Origin: Neorhizobium huautlense
GTDB taxonomy: Bacteria; Pseudomonadota; Alphaproteobacteria; Rhizobiales; Rhizobiaceae
Reading direction: 5' to 3'
DNA length: 64,000 bases
Assembly (NCBI RefSeq): GCF_002968575.1
Contig: NZ_PVBM01000004.1
Coordinates: forward strand, 62,001-126,000
Part shown: positions 25,620 through 34,432 of the stretch, piece after piece
Layout: every line of letters begins with the position of its first letter
How positions within the stretch are numbered: the stretch's first letter is position 1
Notes under the pieces: generated by a model
The model's database searches: none
What the model saw: only the letters and a program-made list of their open reading frames with translations
What the model was told of the DNA's origin: nothing
Position numbers and translations under genes: made by a program

Positions 25620-27134
25620 ATGAAAGCAGATGTCACTCCTCGTCGCCACGCAAGCCTTCAGGATTTCGTCAGCTTCCTGGAAAAGCGCGGCAGTCTCAAA
25701 CGGATAGCCCGCCCCGTTTCCCTGGTTCACGAAATTACCGAAATCCACCGGCGGGTGCTTGCGGACCACGGGCCTGCGCTCCTGTTCGAACAACCCGTCG
25801 ACGCGTCGGGAACAACGCATACCATCCCGCTTCTGGCAAATCTCTTCGGCACCCGCGAACGGATCGAATGGGGCCTGGGCCTTGAGGCCGGAGGGCTTCC
25901 TCAACTTGCCGCCTTCCTCGCCGAACTGCGTGAACCGAAGCCGCCGAAATCAATGCGTGACGCCTGGCAAAAACTGCCTCATTTGAGGGCCGCCTTGTCC
26001 ATGAACGCGCGTCCGGTTTCTCGCGCCCTCTGCCAGCAGCTTGTCTGGCAAGGACGTGAGATCGACCTCGACCGGCTGCCGATTCAATCTTGTTGGCCGG
26101 GGGAGCCGGCTCCCCTCATCACCTGGCCGCTGGTCATCACTCACGCGCCGGACGACCCGAGCGATCTCAACGTCGGCATTTACCGCATGCAAAAGCTCGG
26201 CCGAAACCGCCTGATCGTACGCTGGCTGGCAAATCGAGGCGGCGCCCGGCATCATCGCATGTGGCAAGCGCTCGGCCGCGACATGCCGGTAGCCGTCGCG
26301 ATCGGAGCCGACCCTGCGACGATCCTTGCCGCCGTCATGCCCCTTCCCGACGGGATGAGCGAACTCAGTTTTGCGGGTGTCCTGAAAGGCAGACGGCAGG
26401 AAACGACAACCGGGCTGACGGTTCCCCTTCCCGTTCCCGCGCAAGCCGAAATCGTGCTGGAAGGCACGGTCTCTGCGACCGAGGCCGCCGAAGAGGGCCC
26501 CTACGGAGACCATACCGGATATTACAACGCCGTCGAGCCGTTCCCCGTGCTTAGCCTGTCGGCCATCACCATGCGTCACCAGCCGATCTACCTCTCGACC
26601 TATACCGGCCGACCGCCGGACGAACCCTCACGGCTCGGCGAGGCCATGAACGATCTCTTTCTGCCGCTGATCAAGGGGCAGTTCCCGGAGATTGTCGACC
26701 TCTGGCTTCCCCCGGAAGCGTGTTCCTATCGCGCCATCGTCGTCTCGATCAACAAGCGATATCCGGGTCAGGCAAGGCGGATCATGATGGGATTGTGGTC
26801 GATCCTACCGCAGTTCAGCTACACCAAGCTCATCATCGCAGTGGATCCCGATATCAATGTCAGAAGCTGGCCGGACGTCGTCTGGGCGCTTTCGACGCGC
26901 TTTGACGCCAGCCGTGATCTCCTCGTCGTAGATAGAACACCGATTGATTACCTCGACTTTGCCTCCCCGCAGCCCGGACTTGGCGGCAAGCTGGGCCTGG
27001 ATGCGACGAGCAAGATCGGCGCCGAAACCGAGCGGGCATGGGGCGAGGTGCTGACCATGCCTTCCGAGGTGGCCGACAGGGTCGACGCCCTGTGGGCGTC
27101 GCTGGGGCTCGACGGCAATCGTCATGACCATTGA
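25620..27134 (+). CDS. UbiD-family prFMN-dependent decarboxylase
   Basis: A 504-residue UbiD-family enzyme with the N-terminal SLQDFVSFLEKRGSLKRI pattern, the central DLNVGIYRMQ prFMN/metal-binding stretch and the EEGPYGDHTGYY active-site segment. UbiD enzymes need prenylated FMN made by UbiX, which is not in this window. The ATG at 25620 is chosen because a TTG at 25572 would place the NnrR-type dyad inside the gene. No ribosome binding site is visible, and the predicted transcript start coincides with the ATG, so it may be leaderless. Substrate unknown: quinone precursor or an aromatic acid. Confidence 0.88.
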   Translation: MKADVTPRRHASLQDFVSFLEKRGSLKRIARPVSLVHEITEIHRRVLADHGPALLFEQPVDASGTTHTIPLLANLFGTRERIEWGLGLEAGGLPQLAAFLAELREPKPPKSMRDAWQKLPHLRAALSMNARPVSRALCQQLVWQGREIDLDRLPIQSCWPGEPAPLITWPLVITHAPDDPSDLNVGIYRMQKLGRNRLIVRWLANRGGARHHRMWQALGRDMPVAVAIGADPATILAAVMPLPDGMSELSFAGVLKGRRQETTTGLTVPLPVPAQAEIVLEGTVSATEAAEEGPYGDHTGYYNAVEPFPVLSLSAITMRHQPIYLSTYTGRPPDEPSRLGEAMNDLFLPLIKGQFPEIVDLWLPPEACSYRAIVVSINKRYPGQARRIMMGLWSILPQFSYTKLIIAVDPDINVRSWPDVVWALSTRFDASRDLLVVDRTPIDYLDFASPQPGLGGKLGLDATSKIGAETERAWGEVLTMPSEVADRVDALWASLGLDGNRHDH

Positions 27135-27199
27135 AGGAACAGTCGATCCGCGACCGTGAAAGACGAAAGACCCAACTCGATCAACCTCAGGAGGACAAG

Positions 27200-27871
27200 A
27201 TGACCGACCTCGCACTGGACCAGACCGTCAGTTCAATTGCCGCAACGCTGCCGGGCGCTGCAGAGCTCTTCCGCCGCCATGACATCAGCTTCTGCTGCGG
27301 TGGCAACGTACCTCTCGGCGAAGCGGCGCAAGATGCGGGCCTGGCACCCGAAGCTCTGCTGGCCGATCTTAAAGCGCTGGCGCAAGCTGCCGGGCGCGAC
27401 GCGCCGTCCGAAACGAAGGAACTCATCTCTCACCTTCTGAGCCGGTATCACGCCACCCACCGGGAAGAACTCGCCTGGCTCATCCCGCTTGCCCAGAAGG
27501 TCGAGCGGGTCCACGGAAGCCATCCTTCGGCGCCGGTCGGACTTGCTGACGCTCTGGCCAAGCTTCGGGACGATCTCGATGCTCATATGGCGCGGGAAGA
27601 GCAGATACTTTTCCCGATGATGCAACGGGGCGGCAGCCCGTCTATCGGGCATCCGATAGCCGAGATGCGGCATGAGCACGATGACGAAATGGAGCATCTG
27701 AAGGCCATCGAGCATGTGACGCACGGGCTCTCCCTGCCGGCCGGCGCCTGCGGCTCCTGGACGGCTCTCTATACCGGGCTGCGAAAATTCACCGACGATC
27801 TCGTCACGCACATGCATCTCGAAAACGCCGTGCTCTTTCCTCGTTTCGAGAAGGCAGAGTTGGCGGATTGA
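27200..27871 (+). CDS. Ric/ScdA (YtfE, DnrN) di-iron Fe-S cluster repair protein
   Basis: A 223-residue protein. The N-terminal ScdA domain has HDISFCCGGN with Cys32-Cys33; the C-terminal hemerythrin-like domain shows His84, His87, His129, Glu133, His158 and His160, followed by HMHLENAVLF. Family members repair iron-sulfur clusters damaged by nitric oxide or peroxide. AGGAGG lies 6 bases before the ATG. It sits between ubiD and nnrS on one transcript, consistent with an NO-stress operon. Confidence 0.94.
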   Translation: MTDLALDQTVSSIAATLPGAAELFRRHDISFCCGGNVPLGEAAQDAGLAPEALLADLKALAQAAGRDAPSETKELISHLLSRYHATHREELAWLIPLAQKVERVHGSHPSAPVGLADALAKLRDDLDAHMAREEQILFPMMQRGGSPSIGHPIAEMRHEHDDEMEHLKAIEHVTHGLSLPAGACGSWTALYTGLRKFTDDLVTHMHLENAVLFPRFEKAELAD

Positions 27872-29061
27872 CCACCCGCTCTTCGGAGTCCGTCTGGCGC
27901 TCCTTGTGGGACGCACCGCACCGTCCGCTGTTCTTTCTGGCCGGTCTTTGGGCATTCATCACACCCGGCGTCTGGTTGCTTCCAGAAAGTCTCTTGCCGG
28001 ATCGGGCAAGCTGGCACCAGAACGAACTATTGTTCGGGATGGGTGGTGCGGCAGTGGGTGGTTATCTGCTGACCGCGCTACCTGCCTGGGCAAAACGGGG
28101 GCCGATTCCGCCGCCGATTTCGAAGCTCGTCACCACCCTCTGGATTGCTGCACGCGTCGTCGCTGCTTTCGACGTCATGCCCTCTCCGGCCCGCGCGCTC
28201 GGAGGCAGCATCTATTTCTTCAGTCTGGCCCTGATCCTTGGATATTATCTCCTCTTGGCCGGAGCCTTGGGCCGGCTGTGGGCCGTCTTCGCAACGGCCG
28301 CGCTTGGAACGGCTGCCGCGCTCTCCTTTTCAGGCGGAGGCTCGTGGGTGCATCTGGAAGAAATGACCGGCAATCCCTTGCTGTTCGCCATGATCATCAT
28401 CATCGTGGGTGGCCGGGCCGTGCCCGCATTCACGCGCCATTGGCGCCAACAGACCGGCGATATGGCGTTCGGATGGGACTGGCCCTGGCTTTCACGCGCA
28501 GCAATCCTCACCGTTCTGGGCGCTGCCTATCTCGGCACAGCGAACCATAATACCGCGGCAGGTTCTCTTCTCGTCGTGGCGGCATTGCTTCTGTCTGCCC
28601 GGACCGCAGGGTGGTGCGGTTACAAGGCCTTTCGTTATCCGGCATTGCTCATGCTGCATATCGCGTGGATGTGGACGCCGGTCGCCTTGCTGCTCACCGG
28701 CTCATCCCTGCTCAACCCGCACTGGCTTACACTGAAAGACGCGGTCCATGCCGTCACCATGGGCGCCATGGGTACCATGATCATTTCCATCATGATGCGG
28801 ACCGCCATGCTTCGTAAGGGTCGTCAACTCGTTCTCAGTCCAGTAATGGCGGCCGCTTTCTCGCTTATCTGCCTGTCGAGCCTTCTCAGAATATTCGGGG
28901 CATCGCTTGGCCATGGAATTGTCGATCCCATTATCTCGTCGGCCGGGTGCTGGATGACGGGCTGGGCACTCTTCTTGTGGAGCTATCTGCCAGCATTGAA
29001 AGGACCGGTGCGGAGACCCGTCCTCAGTTCAGGACTGAGAGCCGACATCGATCGGGAGTGA
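27868..29061 (+). CDS. nnrS: NnrS-family membrane protein
   Basis: A 397-residue polytopic membrane protein with about twelve hydrophobic segments. Family-typical stretches include RPLFFLAGLWAF, WHQNELLFGMGGAAVGGYLLTALPAW and HAVTMGAMGTMIISIMMR with conserved His. NnrS proteins are heme/copper proteins made under NO stress and protect against NO. The TTG start overlaps the ric stop as TTGA, so translation is coupled. Confidence 0.93.
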   Translation: MTTRSSESVWRSLWDAPHRPLFFLAGLWAFITPGVWLLPESLLPDRASWHQNELLFGMGGAAVGGYLLTALPAWAKRGPIPPPISKLVTTLWIAARVVAAFDVMPSPARALGGSIYFFSLALILGYYLLLAGALGRLWAVFATAALGTAAALSFSGGGSWVHLEEMTGNPLLFAMIIIIVGGRAVPAFTRHWRQQTGDMAFGWDWPWLSRAAILTVLGAAYLGTANHNTAAGSLLVVAALLLSARTAGWCGYKAFRYPALLMLHIAWMWTPVALLLTGSSLLNPHWLTLKDAVHAVTMGAMGTMIISIMMRTAMLRKGRQLVLSPVMAAAFSLICLSSLLRIFGASLGHGIVDPIISSAGCWMTGWALFLWSYLPALKGPVRRPVLSSGLRADIDRE

Positions 29062-29201
29062 GCAGCCGGACCTGCAGTCGATCAATTGCCTTTGCAGTTT
29101 TTTTAAACTGAAACCTGTGGCAGCTTCCGGGAAAGCAGGAGCGGGAGATCGACATTCCTTTCCGCTCACTGACGACATCTATGACCGAATGAGCAGGAAC
29201 A

Positions 29202-30200
29202 ATGGCTTACCAGAGCACACCGTCGCCGGAGGGCGGGCCATTTGCCGACGAGCAGCATTTCGACATTCTTGTGCTGCCGGAGACGAACCTGATCCTCGTG
29301 GCCTCGGTCATCGAACCTCTTCGTGCCGCCAACCGTATTACCGGCCGCGAGCTTTATCGCTGGAAGCTTTTCTCGCCGGATGGTGGTCCTATCGAAACGA
29401 AGGCCGGCATACCCATCCCCGTCTCAGCTCCTTTCCGTCCTGCGCGCGAGACGGACCCGCTCTTTGTGCTCTCAAGCTACAGCTGGAAAAAAAGCACCAC
29501 GCGCGAGCTAAAATTCCTGCTCTCGCAAACGGCACGCCATCGCTCCTTGATCGCCGGTATTGAAGCGGGCTCCTTCGTTCTGGCGGACACCAGCTTGCTC
29601 GACGGTTTTTCCGCCACCACGCATTGGGAAGACTTCGAAGATTTTTCGGCCGCCTATCCACAGGTGAACATGATCCGGGAACGCTTCGTTATCGACGGCA
29701 AACGCATCACCACCGGCGGGTCGCTGCCGACATTGGATCTGATGCTGGAGTTGATCCGGCGCGCACATGGCTATTCGCTGGCGCTCGAAGTGTCGCGTCT
29801 CTTCATCTATGAGCAGGAACGCACCCGCGGCGACCTCCTTCAGATGCCGGCGATCGGCAACATGCGGATCATCGATAGCCGCGTGCAAGCCGCCATCAGG
29901 CTGATGGAGGAAACGGTCGAGGCCCCGCTTCCCCTATCCCGGCTGGCGAGGCGGGCGGGCGTGAGCTCTCGCCATTTGCAGGACATTTTCCGCGGCACGA
30001 TGGGGGTTGCACCGCGCGAACATTATCTTGCGCTGAGACTCAATGCCGCTCGCCGGAAGGTTATCGAAACTCGCGCTACTTTCGCAGACATCGCTGCCGC
30101 GACCGGTTTCAATTCCGCCTCGGCTTTTTCACGCTGCTACCGCGCCCATTATCGTGAAAGTCCGAGCGACACCCGCCGCAGGCTCAAAGCGAGGATCTGA
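29202..30200 (+). CDS. GlxA-family AraC-type regulator
   Basis: A 332-residue regulator: an N-terminal DJ-1/PfpI-like domain (residues about 20-190; FDILVLPETNLILVASVIEPLRAANR) and a C-terminal AraC-type double helix-turn-helix (about 230-330). The closest known role types are GbdR and CdhR, which respond to dimethylglycine/betaine and carnitine. The same class of regulator is expected for the carnitine genes 11 kb away, but no neighbour here confirms that. It stands alone downstream of nnrS. Confidence 0.88.
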   Translation: MAYQSTPSPEGGPFADEQHFDILVLPETNLILVASVIEPLRAANRITGRELYRWKLFSPDGGPIETKAGIPIPVSAPFRPARETDPLFVLSSYSWKKSTTRELKFLLSQTARHRSLIAGIEAGSFVLADTSLLDGFSATTHWEDFEDFSAAYPQVNMIRERFVIDGKRITTGGSLPTLDLMLELIRRAHGYSLALEVSRLFIYEQERTRGDLLQMPAIGNMRIIDSRVQAAIRLMEETVEAPLPLSRLARRAGVSSRHLQDIFRGTMGVAPREHYLALRLNAARRKVIETRATFADIAAATGFNSASAFSRCYRAHYRESPSDTRRRLKARI

Positions 30201-30203
30201 GCG

Positions 30204-30362
30204 TCACTTCTTTAGGATCACCCAGAGCGCATGCACGATGCCGGGCAGCCAGCCAAGCAGGGTCAGCAGGATGTTCAACCAAAAGTGCAGACCCAGACCC
30301 ACCTGCAGAAACACGCCGAGCGGTGGAAGGATGAAAGCAAGGAGAATGCGGATGATGTCCAA
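30204..30362 (-). CDS. Pmp3/YqaE-family small membrane protein
   Basis: A 52-residue peptide made almost wholly of two membrane helices (IIRILLAFILPPLGVFLQVG and NILLTLLGWLPGIVHALWVI). This is the exact size and layout of the stress-induced Pmp3/YqaE family, linked to membrane potential and salt tolerance. The start is a TTG at 30362 with GGAGG 7 bases upstream; an ATG 11 codons earlier (30395) has no site and would not fit the family. It ends 3 bases from the GlxA stop, convergent. Confidence 0.88.
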   Translation of the reverse strand: MDIIRILLAFILPPLGVFLQVGLGLHFWLNILLTLLGWLPGIVHALWVILKK

Positions 30363-30523
30363 AAGAGTTCCTCCAAGTGGAAATTCCGCGGACAACGTTC
30401 CCCGAGGAGGAAGGTTTCAGCCGATCCTCACGTCACCAATCCGCGGAACCTGCTTGTGCCCTCTCCGTTTCTCCGCTACCCCGCTTACCTAACCATTTCA
30501 GCAAGAAGGATCACCGCCCAGTG

Positions 30524-31015
30524 ATGGCTGAAGATCTGCAGTCCAAGAACGCAACTTCCACGGAATGGAGGATGCAGCATCCTCGCGCTGTCTATTTCCT
30601 CAATCAGACGAGCCACGCAGTGCGGAGCCGGCTCGAATTGGGGCTCGCCTCACTGCAGATAACTCCAATCCAGTACACAGTCCTCAGTGTCATTGGCGCT
30701 CGAGACGGCCTCTCCTCGGCCGATCTCTCCCGCCGCTTCTTCGTCACGCCGCAGACGATGAACGAACTGATTGCGGGCCTACAGCGCCGCAAGCTCATTG
30801 TCCGCAAGGAGGATCCGGCCAACCGCCGGATTCTCCGAATGAGTCTGACTGCGGAGGGCAAGCGGCTGGTCGAGGCATGCGATATCGCGGCCGATGCAAT
30901 CGAGCGCGAGATCTTTTCCTTTCTTCCGCAAGAGACATACGAGCAGTTCCGCGATCTCTGTCGTCTGATCGCCCGCAATCTGCGCGAGCGCGATGAGGCA
31001 ACAAAGCCGGAATGA
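30524..31015 (+). CDS. MarR-family transcriptional regulator
   Basis: A 163-residue winged-helix regulator. The MarR core is clear: LQITPIQYTVLSVIGARDGLSSADLSRRFFVTPQTMNELI (about residues 45-84), then the wing KEDPANRRILRMSLTAEGK. Family members repress stress, efflux or aromatic-catabolism genes and release DNA on ligand binding. The ATG at 30524 is listed; ATG at 30572, right behind GGAGG, is an alternative. No target gene is obvious beside it. Confidence 0.88.
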   Translation: MAEDLQSKNATSTEWRMQHPRAVYFLNQTSHAVRSRLELGLASLQITPIQYTVLSVIGARDGLSSADLSRRFFVTPQTMNELIAGLQRRKLIVRKEDPANRRILRMSLTAEGKRLVEACDIAADAIEREIFSFLPQETYEQFRDLCRLIARNLRERDEATKPE

Positions 31016-31106
31016 CGAATGCGGCGCGGCCGCAAGCGTCTGAATCCTGACCCGTTACCGAGCCACCTGCGCCCGGACATGAGAAACGCTACCTGACCTG
31101 ACGTCT

Positions 31107-31508
31107 TCAAAGGGCTCGACCAACCGCCCTGTCATTTTCGATACGCGTGACGCAGCCGGCGAGCTTGGCCAGGAGCAGGTCGAAATCAATCGGCTTGGTC
31201 AGGTAGTCCGCCGCTCCGGCACGCAGGCCCGTCAGCACGTTTTCCTTGTCCGTCAGTGCCGTCAGCAGGATGAAGGGAATGTTGGAAAGCTCGGGGTGAT
31301 TGACTTGAATTTCGGCAAGCAGTTGCTGCCCATCCATGATCGGCATGGAGATGTCGCAGATGACGATATCCGGCCAGTGGGACAAGATGACCTCAAGCCC
31401 TTCCTGCCCATTGGCAGCCTCCAGGGTCTTGAACCCGGCATCGGTCAGTTCCTCGACGATCAGCTGGCGAATGTCAGCTTCGTCATCGATGCAAAGTACG
31501 GTCATCAT
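31107..31508 (-). CDS. single-domain response regulator (CheY-like)
   Basis: A 133-residue receiver domain without output domain. The acidic pair DDE (9-10), phospho-accepting Asp52 (CDISMPIMDG) and the conserved LTKP lysine are present. It follows its kinase by 11 bases; AAGGA lies 8 bases before the first of two ATGs, overlapping the kinase stop. As it lacks a DNA-binding domain it must act by protein contact or phosphorelay. Confidence 0.94.
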   Translation of the reverse strand: MMTVLCIDDEADIRQLIVEELTDAGFKTLEAANGQEGLEVILSHWPDIVICDISMPIMDGQQLLAEIQVNHPELSNIPFILLTALTDKENVLTGLRAGAADYLTKPIDFDLLLAKLAGCVTRIENDRAVGRAL

Positions 31509-31519
31509 TGGGGCATTCC

Positions 31520-33226
31520 TTATGCTGCCTGTTTGACAAGATTGGCGAGAGGTCCGTCGGTTGGAAGCGCAACGGTGAACGTCGTTCCCTTACCAAGAGA
31601 GCTTTCAACGGAAACGGAGCCGCCATGAAGGTCGATAATCTGCTTGACGATATTGAGACCGATGCCGGTGCCCGCGATACCGCTCGCGCTACGGGCTCGG
31701 TAGTAAGGCTGGAAGAGCTTGGGCAGGTCCTCGGCATCCATGCCGATGCCGCCATCGGCAATCGACACGACCGCCATCCGGTCTTGCAACCAGGCAGTAA
31801 TATGAATGTCCGGTGCCTGCGGAGCATATTTGGTGGCATTGGACAGAAGGTTTGTAATGACCTGCTCGATTGCGGCGCGATCGGCAAGAACCGTCTCTGG
31901 CAATTTAACCAGATCCCGGTGAAAGACGTGCGATTTACGGATCTCGGCTTGGCGTTCGCAACAGCTCTCAATCAAGTCCGTTAGCGAAAACCGCTCCAAC
32001 TTGATCTCTGCCTTTCCGGTTTCCAGTCTGCCCGCAGACAATATGCTTTCCATAAGATCGACCATACGCAAGACTGCCGAGCGTATCTGGGCCGCTTTTT
32101 CGGCGACATAATCGGGTTTGCTGCTGGCCTTGGCGCGGGATAGGCGCTGTGCCGCGGCATCGATGACGGCAAGCGGGGTGCGAAACTCATGGGAGGCCAT
32201 TGCCACGAACTGGCGCTGCAGGGCATTCACGTGACGTTCCTGGGCCAAAAGCCGGTCAAGCTCTTCCCGCTGCCGTTCGATTTCCATTGTCCGGAGCTTG
32301 ACCGTCTCCTCCAGCTCGTCCCGGTGGCGCATCAACGCGAGCCGGCTTTCCGATAGATCGACGGAAGTCTTGTGCAAACCCCGACCAAGGAAGATCACCA
32401 CGCCCATTGCCACGACGGCGCCGGCAAGACCGGCAGGCGCGATCTGTTCAATCAGCATCATGCCCGGACGGATCGGCTCCCAGACAAGGTATCCAAGCGG
32501 TTGCCCCGCCGTCGAGACGATCGGAACCGCCGCCAGGGACGGTGGCGACGCGCTTGCATAGTGCAATTTGTCGAGCCGTGCATAGCGGCCGATCTCACCA
32601 ACGACGGCGCTGTCGAGGAATTTTACGGCAACGGTGACATATTCCTGCCCAGGAGCCAGGGACACTTTCTCCGAACTCGGTACGATCGGTCTTGCGCTGA
32701 CAACGGCGGGATGGCCGTCGATGTTGACGATCTTGGTCTCGAAAATTTCGGCGATTTCCGGTTGAGCAACATCTTCCTGGCTGGCCCGCTTGCGCAGGAC
32801 TAGACGAATGGCGTCCCTCAGCGCGGTCACCGACTCGGCATCATTGAGGAATGTGGGAACCGGGATATCCTTGCCGTCCCGCACAACATAAGCCAGTTCG
32901 TCCTGCGGATTGAACACATAGGTCCGGTCATGGCCGAAATATTGATGCATCCAAATGCCGAGATTGTAGGAAACCCATTCGCGCGGCCCGGTGGGGGCGA
33001 AAAGCACGGCATCATCCCAGGTGGTGACGCTTTCCAACTCCCGCGCCACGGCCCTCACCTGCTCATCAAGGCCTTGCTTGACGAAGTCCTTCTGCCGCTC
33101 CATGGCGATGTCGTCGACCTTTGTCGATGCAAGCCAGGCAAAGCCTGCGATGAGAACCGCAGCCAATGCCGTCAACAATGTGAGCACGAATGTGACGTGC
33201 GATTTGATCCGATTGTCCTGCTGCAT
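31520..33226 (-). CDS. membrane sensor histidine kinase with CHASE4-type domain
   Basis: A 568-residue kinase: membrane helix about 11-33, periplasmic CHASE4-like domain (about 35-255; VTTWDDAV near 67-74), second helix about 263-282, a coiled coil (290-335), HisKA with His346 (SHEFRTPL), and HATPase with NLLSNATKYAP, DGGIGMD and GTGIGLNI. It probably phosphorylates the single-domain regulator encoded next. The periplasmic signal is unknown. Confidence 0.94.
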   Translation of the reverse strand: MQQDNRIKSHVTFVLTLLTALAAVLIAGFAWLASTKVDDIAMERQKDFVKQGLDEQVRAVARELESVTTWDDAVLFAPTGPREWVSYNLGIWMHQYFGHDRTYVFNPQDELAYVVRDGKDIPVPTFLNDAESVTALRDAIRLVLRKRASQEDVAQPEIAEIFETKIVNIDGHPAVVSARPIVPSSEKVSLAPGQEYVTVAVKFLDSAVVGEIGRYARLDKLHYASASPPSLAAVPIVSTAGQPLGYLVWEPIRPGMMLIEQIAPAGLAGAVVAMGVVIFLGRGLHKTSVDLSESRLALMRHRDELEETVKLRTMEIERQREELDRLLAQERHVNALQRQFVAMASHEFRTPLAVIDAAAQRLSRAKASSKPDYVAEKAAQIRSAVLRMVDLMESILSAGRLETGKAEIKLERFSLTDLIESCCERQAEIRKSHVFHRDLVKLPETVLADRAAIEQVITNLLSNATKYAPQAPDIHITAWLQDRMAVVSIADGGIGMDAEDLPKLFQPYYRARSASGIAGTGIGLNIVKQIIDLHGGSVSVESSLGKGTTFTVALPTDGPLANLVKQAA

Positions 33227-33387
33227 GTCCGCCGCTTTTGTTTCGACGCATCATTCATCCCAAAATATTACATTATCCTAAACTTTGAATGCTAAGGTTG
33301 AGCATGCATCCGACTCCAGCCACCGGTTTAGGATCAGGATGAGGCATCTGTCACACCGCAGGATGGACGTTTGCTCGCGGTGCTGGG

Positions 33388-33903
33388 CTACAGCCAGGAA
33401 GCTGGCCCTTTCGGCAAACGCCCTTCCGGATCGATGACCTCGATTTTGGGAAGTCCCGCACCGTTCCAGCGCCAAAGCGCGACGCAGGTGCCCCCGGGCG
33501 ACATGAAGGACGGATAGACGACGCCGTCAAACCCCAATCCCATCAACCTTCCCCTGAGGGCGTGGGTCGCCGGCAGCCGCCCGGCATCCAGGTCGGCCCG
33601 CCATTCGCATCGATGTATGGTCTCTTCGATATCGAATTCCGCCAGGGTTTCGGAATTGTTGAGGTCGGCCAATCGCGCGCCCTCTAGCCGCAGTTGAGCG
33701 ATCAGGGCCGGGTGCTGGACGAACCCCTGATTGTATTCGGCCCATGCAGTCGACAGTTCGAGCGCAGCGTAGATGGCCGGCGCTCCGACGGGATTCCAGC
33801 GCCCGCCAAAACGCGCCGCTCCCTCCCCGGAAAGCGGTGCATGGGCCCAGCGCGGCACATAAGCCCGCCACAGCACCAAAGGGGCAGAACCGGCGTCAGG
33901 CAT
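33388..33903 (-). CDS. RES-domain toxin
   Basis: A 171-residue RES-family toxin. Likely active-site residues are Arg31 (or Arg35) of AARFGGRWNP, Tyr45 of IYAAL and Glu56 of AWAEY. RES toxins such as MbcT and ParT deplete or modify NAD or add ADP-ribose to targets. Its ATG overlaps the antitoxin stop by 8 bases (ATGCCTGA), so the two are translationally coupled. Confidence 0.92.
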   Translation of the reverse strand: MPDAGSAPLVLWRAYVPRWAHAPLSGEGAARFGGRWNPVGAPAIYAALELSTAWAEYNQGFVQHPALIAQLRLEGARLADLNNSETLAEFDIEETIHRCEWRADLDAGRLPATHALRGRLMGLGFDGVVYPSFMSPGGTCVALWRWNGAGLPKIEVIDPEGRLPKGPASWL

Positions 33904-34267
33904 AGACGCCGGAACGCACCGCTTCCAGATAGGCGAGAACCTTGTCCGCCTTGCCCTCGCCCACCAGGTCATAGGCGGTCTTGCCGGCCCATCCCGGGAT
34001 GGGCTGATGCTTGAACCAGATCGCCGCGCGGTTTTCGTCTCCCGCCATCTCGCTCGCCATCGCGAGAATGCGGACAACGGGGCTCAACGCAGCATCCACC
34101 TTACGGGCTCCGCTCTTGGCCGTCAGAGTGTTGCGGGCGACACCGATCAACTTTGCCAACTCGGCGTGAGTCACGCCTAGCAGATCAGACACCCGCCGCG
34201 GCGAAAGGAATGAAGATTGCGGAGCACCAAAGGACGCCGCCCCGACTTCAAAGGCATGGGCAGGCAT
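33896..34267 (-). CDS. Xre/MbcA/ParS-family antitoxin
   Basis: A 123-residue antitoxin of the DUF2384 group: an N-terminal helix-turn-helix (SDLLGVTHAELAKLIGVARNTLTAK) and a C-terminal toxin-binding part with AIWFKHQPIPGWAGKTAYDLV. It binds the RES toxin and represses the pair. The ATG at 34267 is favoured by AAGGA 9 bases upstream; ATG 34276 is possible but sits on the site. Confidence 0.9.
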   Translation of the reverse strand: MPAHAFEVGAASFGAPQSSFLSPRRVSDLLGVTHAELAKLIGVARNTLTAKSGARKVDAALSPVVRILAMASEMAGDENRAAIWFKHQPIPGWAGKTAYDLVGEGKADKVLAYLEAVRSGVYA

Positions 34268-34305
34268 TGAGCGCATTCCTTTCAAAATTTGACATCTTGT
34301 GGATC

Positions 34306-34334
34306 AATATGAGGAAAAAATGTTTCCGTTTCAA
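34306..34334 (-). promoter_or_regulatory. promoter of the RES-Xre pair
   Basis: On the minus strand TTGAAA (34334-34329) and CATATT (34311-34306) are 17 bases apart, a good sigma-70 fit, with a transcript start predicted near 34299, about 30 bases before the antitoxin ATG. The S10 peptidase gene starts in the opposite direction at 34433. Confidence 0.5.
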
Positions 34335-34432
34335 GATCAGTGTTCCCCTCCATCGGCCAATCAAAAGGAGTTGAGTTTTACGGATCGACAAGAGACCCTA
34401 GATAAGGCTGGGCTGGCCAGGAGGATTCCGTT

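Noticed and set aside
29095..29110. CAGTTT-tttt-AAACTG stem after nnrS as a terminator
   Set aside because: The stem is only 6 bp and AT-rich, and the following bases are not T; too weak to call.
30363..30412. GGAAC before the Pmp3 gene as an EcfG promoter
   Set aside because: No GTT-like -10 at the required distance, although Pmp3 genes are often stress-controlled.
31020..31034. TGCGGC-GCG-GCCGCA stem between the MarR gene and the response regulator
   Set aside because: Short loop and no T tract; such GC palindromes are frequent in this genome.
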